From: UBA1181 sp045226255
GTDB lineage: Bacteria > Bacteroidota > Bacteroidia > Bacteroidales > Paludibacteraceae
Assembly: GCA_045226255.1 (NCBI GenBank)
Contig: JBGVCG010000020.1
Location: forward strand, 79,116 to 143,115
DNA: 64,000 nucleotides
Direction of reading: 5' to 3'
The position numbers and the translations under genes were made by a program. Of this stretch, positions 1 through 7,582 are shown one piece after another (the first letter of the stretch is position 1; each line of letters starts with the position of its first letter). Under the pieces are notes generated by a model, which worked only from the letters and a program-made list of their open reading frames with translations, was not told the DNA's origin and ran no database searches.

Positions 1-95
1 AAGACAAAGAATTGCTGCTGAAGAACCAGGCGGATGAAAACCTATTGCCGCTGGTCATCGACCAAGCCTACTTCAAGGCGGAGAAAAAACAATGA
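1..95 (+). CDS. 3' end of an unidentified protein gene
   Basis: An open frame enters from the left edge (first full codon at base 3) and stops at TGA 93-95, giving 30 residues that end FKAEKKQ. The stretch is charged and lysine-rich at its tail, like many cytoplasmic C-termini. Too little is present to name the family. A promoter for the next gene begins 8 bases after the stop, so this gene ends its own transcription unit or is read through into the next. Confidence 0.55.
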   Translation, partial: DKELLLKNQADENLLPLVIDQAYFKAEKKQ

Positions 96-102
96 TTTTT
101 TC

Positions 103-133
103 TTGTTTAATCACACTCATTTTACTATATTTG
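103..133 (+). promoter_or_regulatory. Bacteroidota-type promoter for the 165-2429 gene group
   Basis: TTG at 103-105 and TATATTTG at 126-133 are separated by 20 bases. This fits the primary sigma factor consensus of Bacteroidota, TTTG-N19-21-TAnnTTTG. The expected start of transcription lies about 25 bases before the ATG at 165. Confidence 0.7.
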
Positions 134-164
134 AAACAATTACTTAAACAAAATGGCCTAAGGT

Positions 165-650
165 ATGTGGACAATAAAAAAAACACTCATCTTGCTGCTT
201 CTTTCGCTCGGAGCAATATACGTAAACGCAAACGTGAAATACATGACGATTGAGCAGAAAAACGGAGAGAGGCTCAGTTTCCTTCTTGCGGACAATCCCG
301 AGATTACATACAATGAAGAGAAGCAATTGGTTGTGAACGGCAATGCGGAGACGAGTTTCGTCCTCAGCGATGTAAAGAACTACCATTTCACTGAAAACGA
401 CGAGACGTCCAAAACGGATGTGAAAAACACGACTTCGGTTGGGTTACGCATCATCAGCATGGACAATCAAACGATTCGGATTGAGAACGCCCCCGCATCC
501 GCTATTATCAGGATCACAGATATGAATGGTATTTCCTGGAAGAGCACCACCGTCGATAATACAGGAACCGCCACAATCAGCCTACCCCAGTCACAAGGAG
601 TCTATGTGCTTTCCGTTGGCAACCAATCCATTAAAGTCATCAGAAAATAA
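165..650 (+). CDS. Short secreted protein with type IX-like C-terminal sorting domain
   Basis: The 161-residue product has a signal peptide (hydrophobic stretch about residues 7-22, cleavage near VNA-NVKY). A first module (about 25-85) has the pattern of a Bacteroidota leader domain seen in many secreted proteins: an ...IEQKNGERLSF strand, then NPEITYNEEKQLVVNG, then ...SDVKNYHF. The last 70 residues (IRIENAPASA, ITDMNGISW, GVYVLSVGNQSIKVIRK) resemble a type A Por sorting domain, so export through the type IX system is inferred. There is no room for an enzymatic domain. The same two-module layout recurs in the gene at 41929-42399. It is probably cotranscribed with the next gene, 17 bases downstream. 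Confidence 0.8.
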   Translation: MWTIKKTLILLLLSLGAIYVNANVKYMTIEQKNGERLSFLLADNPEITYNEEKQLVVNGNAETSFVLSDVKNYHFTENDETSKTDVKNTTSVGLRIISMDNQTIRIENAPASAIIRITDMNGISWKSTTVDNTGTATISLPQSQGVYVLSVGNQSIKVIRK

Positions 651-667
651 ACATTCAAAGGAATCCC

Positions 668-1477
668 ATGAAAAAAATCATACTAACAATATTATCAATG
701 GCGTCGCTGGTCTTACCTGCGAATGCAGTTACAAACATGTACGTGGAGCAGACCGATGGAACCATCACTCCTTATAATGTGGAAACCATTGATGAAGTAT
801 ACTATGCCGAAACTGAATCGGAAACCGGTAAGATCGGGAACCATGCCTACGTTGACCTTGATCTCCCTAGTGGCACATTGTGGGCAACGTACAACATAGG
901 AGCGGACAATCCATCCGAGACGGGAGACTACTATTCATGGGGAGAAGTAGAAACAAAAGAAGATTACAGTAAAGAAGAGTACAAATGGGGAGTATCACCT
1001 AAAATAACCAAGTATTGTGATCTTTCGGACAATGGAGAGTATGACGGGAAAAAGCAATTGGATTCCGAAGACGATGTGGCCACAGTCAAGTGGGGAAGCG
1101 AATGGCGAATGCCAACAGAAGAGGAAATAACAGAATTGATTGCCGGATGTGAATGGGAATGGACCAATGACTATAACACCAGTGGCGCAGCTGGGATGCT
1201 TGGCACAAGTAAAAAAAATGGGAACTCCATTTTCTTAATCGCCGCAGGATATCGTGACTATCAGAACATCTACTGTATCGATGAAAATTCCTATCAGAGA
1301 GAAGGTTATTATTGGTCGAATACGCTGACTTGGTATAGTTATAGTAATAACGATGCTCAAACTATCACAATCTACGAAAAGGAAAACCCCGAATACCAAC
1401 AAACAGATTTAATTCTTACGGAACAAAGCAAACGTCATCTTGGGATTAGCGTTCGGGCAGTCGTCGCAAAAAAATAG
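668..1477 (+). CDS. Secreted FISUMP-domain protein (paralogue 1)
   Basis: The 269-residue product begins with a signal peptide (MKKIILTILSMASLVLPANA) and the short leader module VEQTDGTITPYNVETIDEVYYAE. From residue about 58 it follows the pattern of the Fibrobacter succinogenes major paralogous (FISUMP, TIGR02145-like) domain: YVDLDLPSGTLWATYNIGA, then YYSWGE, then WGSEWRMPTEEEI, YYWSNT and a final ISVRAV strand. Such domains occur on exported proteins of Bacteroidota and Fibrobacter; their ligand is unknown. An AAAGGA stretch sits just before the ATG. The next paralogue lies 103 bases downstream, so the pair arose by duplication. Confidence 0.8.
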   Translation: MKKIILTILSMASLVLPANAVTNMYVEQTDGTITPYNVETIDEVYYAETESETGKIGNHAYVDLDLPSGTLWATYNIGADNPSETGDYYSWGEVETKEDYSKEEYKWGVSPKITKYCDLSDNGEYDGKKQLDSEDDVATVKWGSEWRMPTEEEITELIAGCEWEWTNDYNTSGAAGMLGTSKKNGNSIFLIAAGYRDYQNIYCIDENSYQREGYYWSNTLTWYSYSNNDAQTITIYEKENPEYQQTDLILTEQSKRHLGISVRAVVAKK

Positions 1478-1580
1478 ATCATAAGAAAAGTGAACGATTA
1501 CCTATGACTCTCACAAAGGCGTAGACCTTTAAATAATATGGAGACAAAAACATTTGCAATAACAAAAAAGACAAACTAAC

Positions 1581-2429
1581 ATGAAGAAACTTTCTCTTTC
1601 TTTATTTATTATACTCGCACTCGCGTTTACAATAAGTGCCGCCACAGGTATGATCGTCAAAAAGAAGGACGGATCCACCTCGCACTACAATATTGGAACT
1701 GTAAAAAGAGTCTATTACGAGGAAATTCCGGATTCCATTTTCCAAGGGGTGAGTGTCACTGGGGTAATGGGTGGCTATACTTATGTGGATTTGGGATTAC
1801 CCAGCGGTACCATGTGGGCCACCTATAATGTGGGAGCCACTAAGCCAACAGAAGCCGGAAATTATTTTTCTTGGGGAGAAACAGACCCCACACCCGAAAT
1901 TGAGACATGGAGTAACTACAAATGGTGTTACTTCTCAGAATACAGAAAAAACAACGGATGTTTTGGATATATCATGACTAAATACTCTGTAGGATGCAGT
2001 CAAAGTTATTATGACCCCTGTTACGACGAGCCAGACGATATAACCAGACTAGAGGGAAGTGATGATGCCGCCGTAGTCAATTGGGGCAAGGGATGGCGCA
2101 CACCTACGGAAAGAGAACAAAAGGAATTGACAGATTATTGTGACTGGACTTGGATAGAAAACTTCAACGGCAGTAATATGGCGGGGAATTTAGGCGTTTC
2201 CAAACGTAACGGTAAAACTATTTTCCTACCTGCCCTCCGCGACCCATACCAAACCTATGAAGAAGAACATGATGGTTACTACTGGTCGTCCTCGCTTGAT
2301 GGTTCAAGATGTTTCGACACAGACGCAAAATGTATACGAGTCAAAGAGGGATACGTTGGCCATTTCTGTTACCTCGGGCGATACTCAAAATGCAACATAC
2401 GTGCCATATTTGTACCTAAAAATGAATGA
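1581..2429 (+). CDS. Secreted FISUMP-domain protein (paralogue 2)
   Basis: The 282-residue product is a diverged copy of its upstream neighbour: signal peptide ending TISAATG, leader module IVKKKDGSTSHYNIGTVKRVYYEE, then YVDLGLPSGTMWATYNVGA, YFSWGE, WGKGWRTPTEREQ and YYWSSS. It has extra cysteines compared with copy 1 (CYFSEYRKNNGC, CSQSYYDPC), which may form disulfides after export. No own promoter is obvious in the 103-base gap, although AAAGG and CCTTT at about 1515-1530 could pair. Function unknown beyond surface or periplasmic location. Confidence 0.8.
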   Translation: MKKLSLSLFIILALAFTISAATGMIVKKKDGSTSHYNIGTVKRVYYEEIPDSIFQGVSVTGVMGGYTYVDLGLPSGTMWATYNVGATKPTEAGNYFSWGETDPTPEIETWSNYKWCYFSEYRKNNGCFGYIMTKYSVGCSQSYYDPCYDEPDDITRLEGSDDAAVVNWGKGWRTPTEREQKELTDYCDWTWIENFNGSNMAGNLGVSKRNGKTIFLPALRDPYQTYEEEHDGYYWSSSLDGSRCFDTDAKCIRVKEGYVGHFCYLGRYSKCNIRAIFVPKNE

Positions 2430-2751
2430 TGTCGAGAATTGCCACCCACTAAAACGTTCAAAAGCAACTTCGAATTATTTGAAATATAGTAAGTCACAGA
2501 GTTTTTTTCAAGTCAACGGATTTGATTTTGTTTCTTTGCGGTCAAAAAATGATGTCATTCTTTGATGGGAATCTCTTCAACTCCGCACCTTCGTGAAAGA
2601 AAAAACGCTCACAGAGAAAAAGAGTTCGCAAAGAAGGGAGGATCCTACTAATCCCACAAAAAGCCCTAAGGCATCCATACTATTAAATTTTAAACTCGTC
2701 CATTTTTTTGGACACTAGTGTAGAATATATAATGGATTGGGATTATACCGC
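2430..2751. other. Gene-free interval between converging genes
   Basis: The FISUMP operon and the M16 peptidase gene converge here. No open frame with credible protein character is seen. A small perfect inverted repeat, GTCCA/TGGAC, lies at 2698-2713 around a run of T. It is short for a terminator but is the only visible structure. Confidence 0.5.
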
Positions 2752-3987
2752 TTATTTTTTAGTCCTATAGATCAGCGTCGAACAATTCTCCGGCACGAAC
2801 ACCTCCCTCGCATAACGACGCACATCCTCAGGAGAGACTTTCCTGTAATTCATCACATCCTCATACAGCAGGTTCGCATCGCCCAACAATTCGTAATAGG
2901 CGAGGTTATTCGCACGTTTCAGCAAGGTCATATTATCCATCAGATAGGAAGACTCATACTTGTTCTTCAACTTCTCCAACTCCTGTTCAGGGACCAATTC
3001 GTCACGCAACAGGCGCAACTCCTCGTCAAAGGCCTGCTCCGCCTGCTCGAACGTGGTGTTTTCGGACAACAGGCCCGCCATGTAGAATAGTCCCGTCTCG
3101 ATATCGCCTGAGATATATGCGCTCAGCTCGGTGAAAAGGGGATTTTCCTTCACATACTTACGGTAAAGACGGGAAGAATTACCATTGGATAACACGTCGG
3201 AAATCAGGTCAGTTGTGTAATAGTCCGCTTCCCGTCTGCCACAGACATGGAAGACCTTATAAAGCATATTAGCGGGCACATTGCGCTCCACCTCCAAGCG
3301 TCTAGGCTCGGTCTGCTTCGGCTCCGGCGGAATCGCACGCACCCGCACATCCCTGCGGGGGATATCGCCGTACCACTTCTCCACCAAGCGTTTCGTCTCC
3401 TCGAAAGAGATATTGCCGACGACGGATAGTATAGCGTTATTCGGAGCATAATGCGAGAAAAAGAACGAGCGGACCTCTTCCAGCGTAGCGTTCTCGATGT
3501 GCGACAACTCCTTGCCAATCGTCGGCCAAGCGTACGGATGTTGCTTGAAGGCCATGCCCCGCACCAAGTGGGACAAATCACCATAAGGTTGGTTGAGGTT
3601 ACGTTGCTTGAACTCCTCGCAGACCACATTTCGCTGGACATCCAAGCTCTTTTGGCTGAAATCGAGGCTCAGCATACGGTCCGACTCCAACCAAAAGCCC
3701 ACCTCCGCATTGCAGTCGGGCAACATCAGGTAATAATTCGTGAAGTCGTTGCAGGTCCAGGCGTTGTTCTCTCCGCAAGCCCGTTGCACAGGGTCGTCGT
3801 ACGAAGGGATATGCACGGATCCACCGAACATCAGATGCTCGAAAAGATGGGCGAAACCAGTATGGTCAGGATGTTCATCCTTAGACCCGACATCATACAA
3901 CGTATTGATAACCACCATCGGCGAAGTAGTGTCCATCAAGTGCACCACCCTCAACCCATTATCCAGCACAAACTTATTGATCGACAT
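2752..3987 (-). CDS. M16 family zinc metallopeptidase (insulinase-like)
   Basis: The 411-residue protein carries the inverted zinc motif HxxEH as HLFEH (His47, Glu50, His51) in the context GFAHLFEHLMFGGS, and the third ligand is expected in VVCEEFKQ (Glu124/125). The M16 C-terminal half follows from about residue 170. Length fits a single-unit bacterial M16B peptidase. There is no signal peptide, so it is likely cytoplasmic. The ATG at 3987 is 9 bases after the stop of the NfeD gene, so the two are cotranscribed. Its substrate is unknown; family members degrade peptides or mature proteins. Confidence 0.92.
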   Translation of the reverse strand: MSINKFVLDNGLRVVHLMDTTSPMVVINTLYDVGSKDEHPDHTGFAHLFEHLMFGGSVHIPSYDDPVQRACGENNAWTCNDFTNYYLMLPDCNAEVGFWLESDRMLSLDFSQKSLDVQRNVVCEEFKQRNLNQPYGDLSHLVRGMAFKQHPYAWPTIGKELSHIENATLEEVRSFFFSHYAPNNAILSVVGNISFEETKRLVEKWYGDIPRRDVRVRAIPPEPKQTEPRRLEVERNVPANMLYKVFHVCGRREADYYTTDLISDVLSNGNSSRLYRKYVKENPLFTELSAYISGDIETGLFYMAGLLSENTTFEQAEQAFDEELRLLRDELVPEQELEKLKNKYESSYLMDNMTLLKRANNLAYYELLGDANLLYEDVMNYRKVSPEDVRRYAREVFVPENCSTLIYRTKK

Positions 3988-3996
3988 AATACCCTT

Positions 3997-5382
3997 CTAT
4001 TTCTTGTAGACATACAGCTGTCCCATCTCATACTTGCGGACCACAACCTCCTCGTTTTTCTCGATGAAACCGTTCTCCGCAACCGCATCGAAGATCTCTC
4101 CGTCCACGCTCACCTTACCCGCAGGGCGCAAATCCGTATGGCACACACCGATCTTACCCGCCATCGCATTCAGCGACACATCGTTGCTCACATAGCCATC
4201 CTCCTTATCCTGCGACTTAGTCAACGCAAGGTTCTTGAATATGCCATCCGTACCGATTTTCGAGGTGAGGTAAACAACTAAGGCGAACGAACCCAACATC
4301 GAAGCTAGCACAGTGGCCATAGCCTTCGTGAAAGCCCCGGAAGTCACCCCGCCGAAATCGAACACGTCATTCGGCAAAAGGCTCAACGTAAGTCCGCCGA
4401 TGATAAACACGATACCCATGATACCAGCCACACCAAAGCCCGGAATCACGAATATTTCCAGCAGTAGCAAGACGATACCCGTCAGGAAGAGGATAGCCTC
4501 CCAAACGTCCAGCAGACCATCCATGTAGAGCGGTGCGAAATAGAGCAAGCCCGCCACGATGGAAGCCAACAAGGCGAAACCGATACCCGGAGTCTGCATC
4601 TCGAAATAGATACCACCAATGATAATCATGATCAAAATGCCCTGAAAGACAGGATTCATCAGGAAGCCGAGCAGTTTATCGAAGGCTGTCGCCTTGTAGG
4701 AAGTCAATTCATAATCCTCCACTTGGAAAGCCTCCCCAATGATTTGCGGAATAGAGTTATAAATACCCTCGCAATAACCATTCTGGCGAGCCTCATTGGC
4801 AGTGAAGGTCAGGATACGGGTAGAATCCACGATACCTGGCACCACCACCCGCTCATCCACCATCGCCTCTGCGATGTGAGGGTCACGGAACCAAACCTCG
4901 ACCGTATCACCATCCACGACCTTCTTTATTTTTCCGTGGCTCTCCGCCGTGGAACGTATCGTGGAGCGCATATACGACTGGTATTTATCAGGCATTTTCT
5001 CCCCGTTCTCGTTCACCACCGTCGCCGCACCGATATTACCACCCGTCCTCATATAGATACTATCACAGGCGATAGAAATCAGTGCACCCGCGGAAGCCGC
5101 ATTATTATCGATGAAAACGTAGACAGGGATCTCACAATTCAGTATCAACGTGCGCATGGAGTCCGCATAATCCACCAATCCACCGTAAGTATTCAGATGG
5201 AGGAAGATACCATCCACATGAAGCGACCGGGCCTCCGCCACACCATTCTTCAGATAAATCCAACTCGTGCTACCTATCTCGTCAAAAATCTTGATTTCAT
5301 GGTACTTTTTCGCACCAAAAGAACTGAAGCTGGAGAGCATTAACCCCAGCCCAATCAATATGAATCCTAAAAATTTCCTCAT
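3997..5382 (-). CDS. NfeD-family membrane-bound serine protease (ClpP-class)
   Basis: The 461-residue protein has an N-terminal signal or anchor (residues 4-23), a ClpP-like periplasmic protease domain (about 28-225), four or five hydrophobic segments (about 245-375) and a C-terminal OB-fold-like NfeD domain (about 395-461). The likely nucleophile is Ser97 in NNAASAGALI, with a lysine partner near residue 129-133 by analogy with archaeal 1510-N. Such proteases cleave hydrophobic membrane-associated peptides and often work with stomatin. No stomatin gene adjoins it here. It lies between glgB (17 bases upstream) and the M16 peptidase (9 bases downstream). Confidence 0.9.
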   Translation of the reverse strand: MRKFLGFILIGLGLMLSSFSSFGAKKYHEIKIFDEIGSTSWIYLKNGVAEARSLHVDGIFLHLNTYGGLVDYADSMRTLILNCEIPVYVFIDNNAASAGALISIACDSIYMRTGGNIGAATVVNENGEKMPDKYQSYMRSTIRSTAESHGKIKKVVDGDTVEVWFRDPHIAEAMVDERVVVPGIVDSTRILTFTANEARQNGYCEGIYNSIPQIIGEAFQVEDYELTSYKATAFDKLLGFLMNPVFQGILIMIIIGGIYFEMQTPGIGFALLASIVAGLLYFAPLYMDGLLDVWEAILFLTGIVLLLLEIFVIPGFGVAGIMGIVFIIGGLTLSLLPNDVFDFGGVTSGAFTKAMATVLASMLGSFALVVYLTSKIGTDGIFKNLALTKSQDKEDGYVSNDVSLNAMAGKIGVCHTDLRPAGKVSVDGEIFDAVAENGFIEKNEEVVVRKYEMGQLYVYKK

Positions 5383-5399
5383 ATCCTAATCGATAAAAA

Positions 5400-7424
5400 C
5401 TATTCATCATCATTCGCCCCCTTCAGCCTCAATACACAAGCTGAGCGGGAAGGTAAATAAAGCAACAGCCACTCCTTGCCATCCGGGCGGGGAGCATCCC
5501 CCTGCAACGTGAAATGGTTTTGGGAATCATCAACAAGCCCGAAGCCACCAAACTCCTTGTCATCCGTGTTGAGCACCATCTCATATTCGCCCGCCTCCGT
5601 GAGGATACCATAGTCCGAGAAAGACTTGTACGGGTGAAAATTGAACACAAAGACCAAGTCCTTGCGCCGGAAAGCCAACACTTGGTCGTCCGACTTATCC
5701 CACAACTCAATCAGTTTAGACTCCTCAAACTTACGGGAGTCACGCACCAGCTTGATCATCTTCTTGTCGAAATCGCCCAAATACTTGTATTTGAGGTCGG
5801 TATCATCCACCAGATGCCACTGTCTACGCGCATATTTGTACGACCAGCCATTCCCCTCACGAGGGAAATCAATCCATTCAGGGTGACCGAATTCATTGCC
5901 CATGAAGTTCAGGTATCCCCCATTGATAGTAGCCAGCGTAATCAATCGTATCATCTTATGCAAGGCGATGGCGCGGTCCACCATGTACGACGAATCGAAC
6001 AAGCGAGACATATGCCAATACATATCAGCGTCCGCCAGTCTGAAAATCAATGTCTTATCACCCACCAACGCTTGGTCGTGGCTTTCGGCGTAACTGATCA
6101 CCTTCTCGTCGCCACGTCGGTTCGTCAAGGTCCAGAGGATATGACCCGGCTTCCAGTCCTCGTCCCTGCACTCCTTGATGATCTTAATCCAGAAATCAGG
6201 AATACCCATGGCAAGGCGATAATTAAAGCCCATTCCACCGTCACTAATCTTGGCGGCCAAACCAGGCATACCGCTCACATCCTCCGCTATGGTGATGGCA
6301 CGAGGATTCACCTCATGGATCAGATGGTTCGCCAACGTAAGGTAACAGATGGCGTCACCATCCTGATTAGGACTATAATAATCCGAATAATCCGAGAAGG
6401 AGGTACCCATCCCATGATCAAGGTACATCATGGAGGTGACCCCGTCGAAACGGAACCCGTCGAAATGGAACTCATCCAACCAATACTTGCAGTTCGATAA
6501 CAAGAAGTGGATCACCTCATTCTTCGCATAATTGAAGCAGTAGGAGTCCCACTGGCGATGCTCGCCGCGCCCCCCTTCATGGAAATACTGGTAGCGGGTG
6601 CCATCCAAGCATCCAAGTCCCTCATTCTCGTTCCTCACCGCATGGGAATGAACCAGGTCCATAATGACGGAGAGGCCCATCTCATGGGCAGTATCGATCA
6701 ACTCCTTCAACTCGTCGGGCGTACCGAAACGGGAGGATGGAGCAAAGAAACTGGAGACATGATAGCCGAACGACCCATAGTAAGGGTGTTCCTGTATGGC
6801 CATGATCTGCACGCAGTTATAACCGTCCGCCACGATACGGGGCAAGACATTATCCTTGAATTCACGGTAGGTGGAGACCCTCTCCGCCTCGCCCGCCATA
6901 CCCACATGCGACTCGTAAATCAGCAGCGGGGAGACAGACGGTTTGAACCGCTTGATCTTAAACTTATAGGGTTTCTCGGGCGACCAAACCTGAGCGCTGA
7001 ATACCTTTGTCTCATCATCCTGAACCACTCGATTGGCCCAAGCAGGAATCCGCTCGCCACAGCCACCCTCCCAGTAGACCTTCATCTTATACAAGTCGCC
7101 ATGCTTCATGGACTCCTCCGGCAACTCCAATTGCCACACCCCGTTCTTCAACGGTTTCAACTGGAACTCCTTCGTTTCCCGCCAGCCGTTGAAATCACCC
7201 ACCAGGAAAATAGCAGTCGCATTAGGAGCCCACTCACGGAAGACCCATTTCTTCGCCTCGTGATGCAAACCGAAATAGAGGTAGCCAGATGCGAAATCAG
7301 ACAAGGACTGGGACGGCCCGCACAATTCAGAGAGCCGTTTCATATAATATTTATACCTACCGACAATAGCGTCTTGGTAAGGCTTCAACCACAAATCGTT
7401 CTTAATCAACCTTAGCATTTCCAT
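5400..7424 (-). CDS. glgB: 1,4-alpha-glucan branching enzyme
   Basis: The 674-residue protein has an N-terminal CBM48 module (FREWAPNATAIFLVGDFNGW) and a GH13 catalytic barrel. Catalytic residues are visible as the nucleophile Asp in GFRFDGVTSM (about residue 328), the acid Glu in ITIAEDVSGM (about 378) and the transition-state Asp in AESHDQALVGDK (about 448). It transfers alpha-1,4 chains to O6 to form branches in glycogen. It resembles the eukaryote-like GlgB clade common in Bacteroidota. No other glycogen gene is next to it. A gap of 158 bases separates it from the upstream DUF5686 gene, so it may have its own promoter. Confidence 0.95.
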   Translation of the reverse strand: MEMLRLIKNDLWLKPYQDAIVGRYKYYMKRLSELCGPSQSLSDFASGYLYFGLHHEAKKWVFREWAPNATAIFLVGDFNGWRETKEFQLKPLKNGVWQLELPEESMKHGDLYKMKVYWEGGCGERIPAWANRVVQDDETKVFSAQVWSPEKPYKFKIKRFKPSVSPLLIYESHVGMAGEAERVSTYREFKDNVLPRIVADGYNCVQIMAIQEHPYYGSFGYHVSSFFAPSSRFGTPDELKELIDTAHEMGLSVIMDLVHSHAVRNENEGLGCLDGTRYQYFHEGGRGEHRQWDSYCFNYAKNEVIHFLLSNCKYWLDEFHFDGFRFDGVTSMMYLDHGMGTSFSDYSDYYSPNQDGDAICYLTLANHLIHEVNPRAITIAEDVSGMPGLAAKISDGGMGFNYRLAMGIPDFWIKIIKECRDEDWKPGHILWTLTNRRGDEKVISYAESHDQALVGDKTLIFRLADADMYWHMSRLFDSSYMVDRAIALHKMIRLITLATINGGYLNFMGNEFGHPEWIDFPREGNGWSYKYARRQWHLVDDTDLKYKYLGDFDKKMIKLVRDSRKFEESKLIELWDKSDDQVLAFRRKDLVFVFNFHPYKSFSDYGILTEAGEYEMVLNTDDKEFGGFGLVDDSQNHFTLQGDAPRPDGKEWLLLYLPSRSACVLRLKGANDDE

Positions 7425-7582
7425 AACAATAGATTATACGTTGTCAGTGTAAAAGTAACAAATTAATCGGAATGGACGATATGATTAGGAATCATTTTCT
7501 CATAAAAAATATCAAGGAATTACGAGATGGCACGCACAGTCGTCCGCATATATCTAAAAACATCGATGGAATCGCCCAATAA

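Noticed and set aside
3451..7415. Long open frames on the plus strand opposite the M16, NfeD and glgB genes (for example 3451-4281, 5514-6500, 6507-7415)
   Set aside because: They are antisense to clearly conserved enzymes, have no coherent domain, and are rich in His/Arg/Leu as expected for mirror frames of biased codons.
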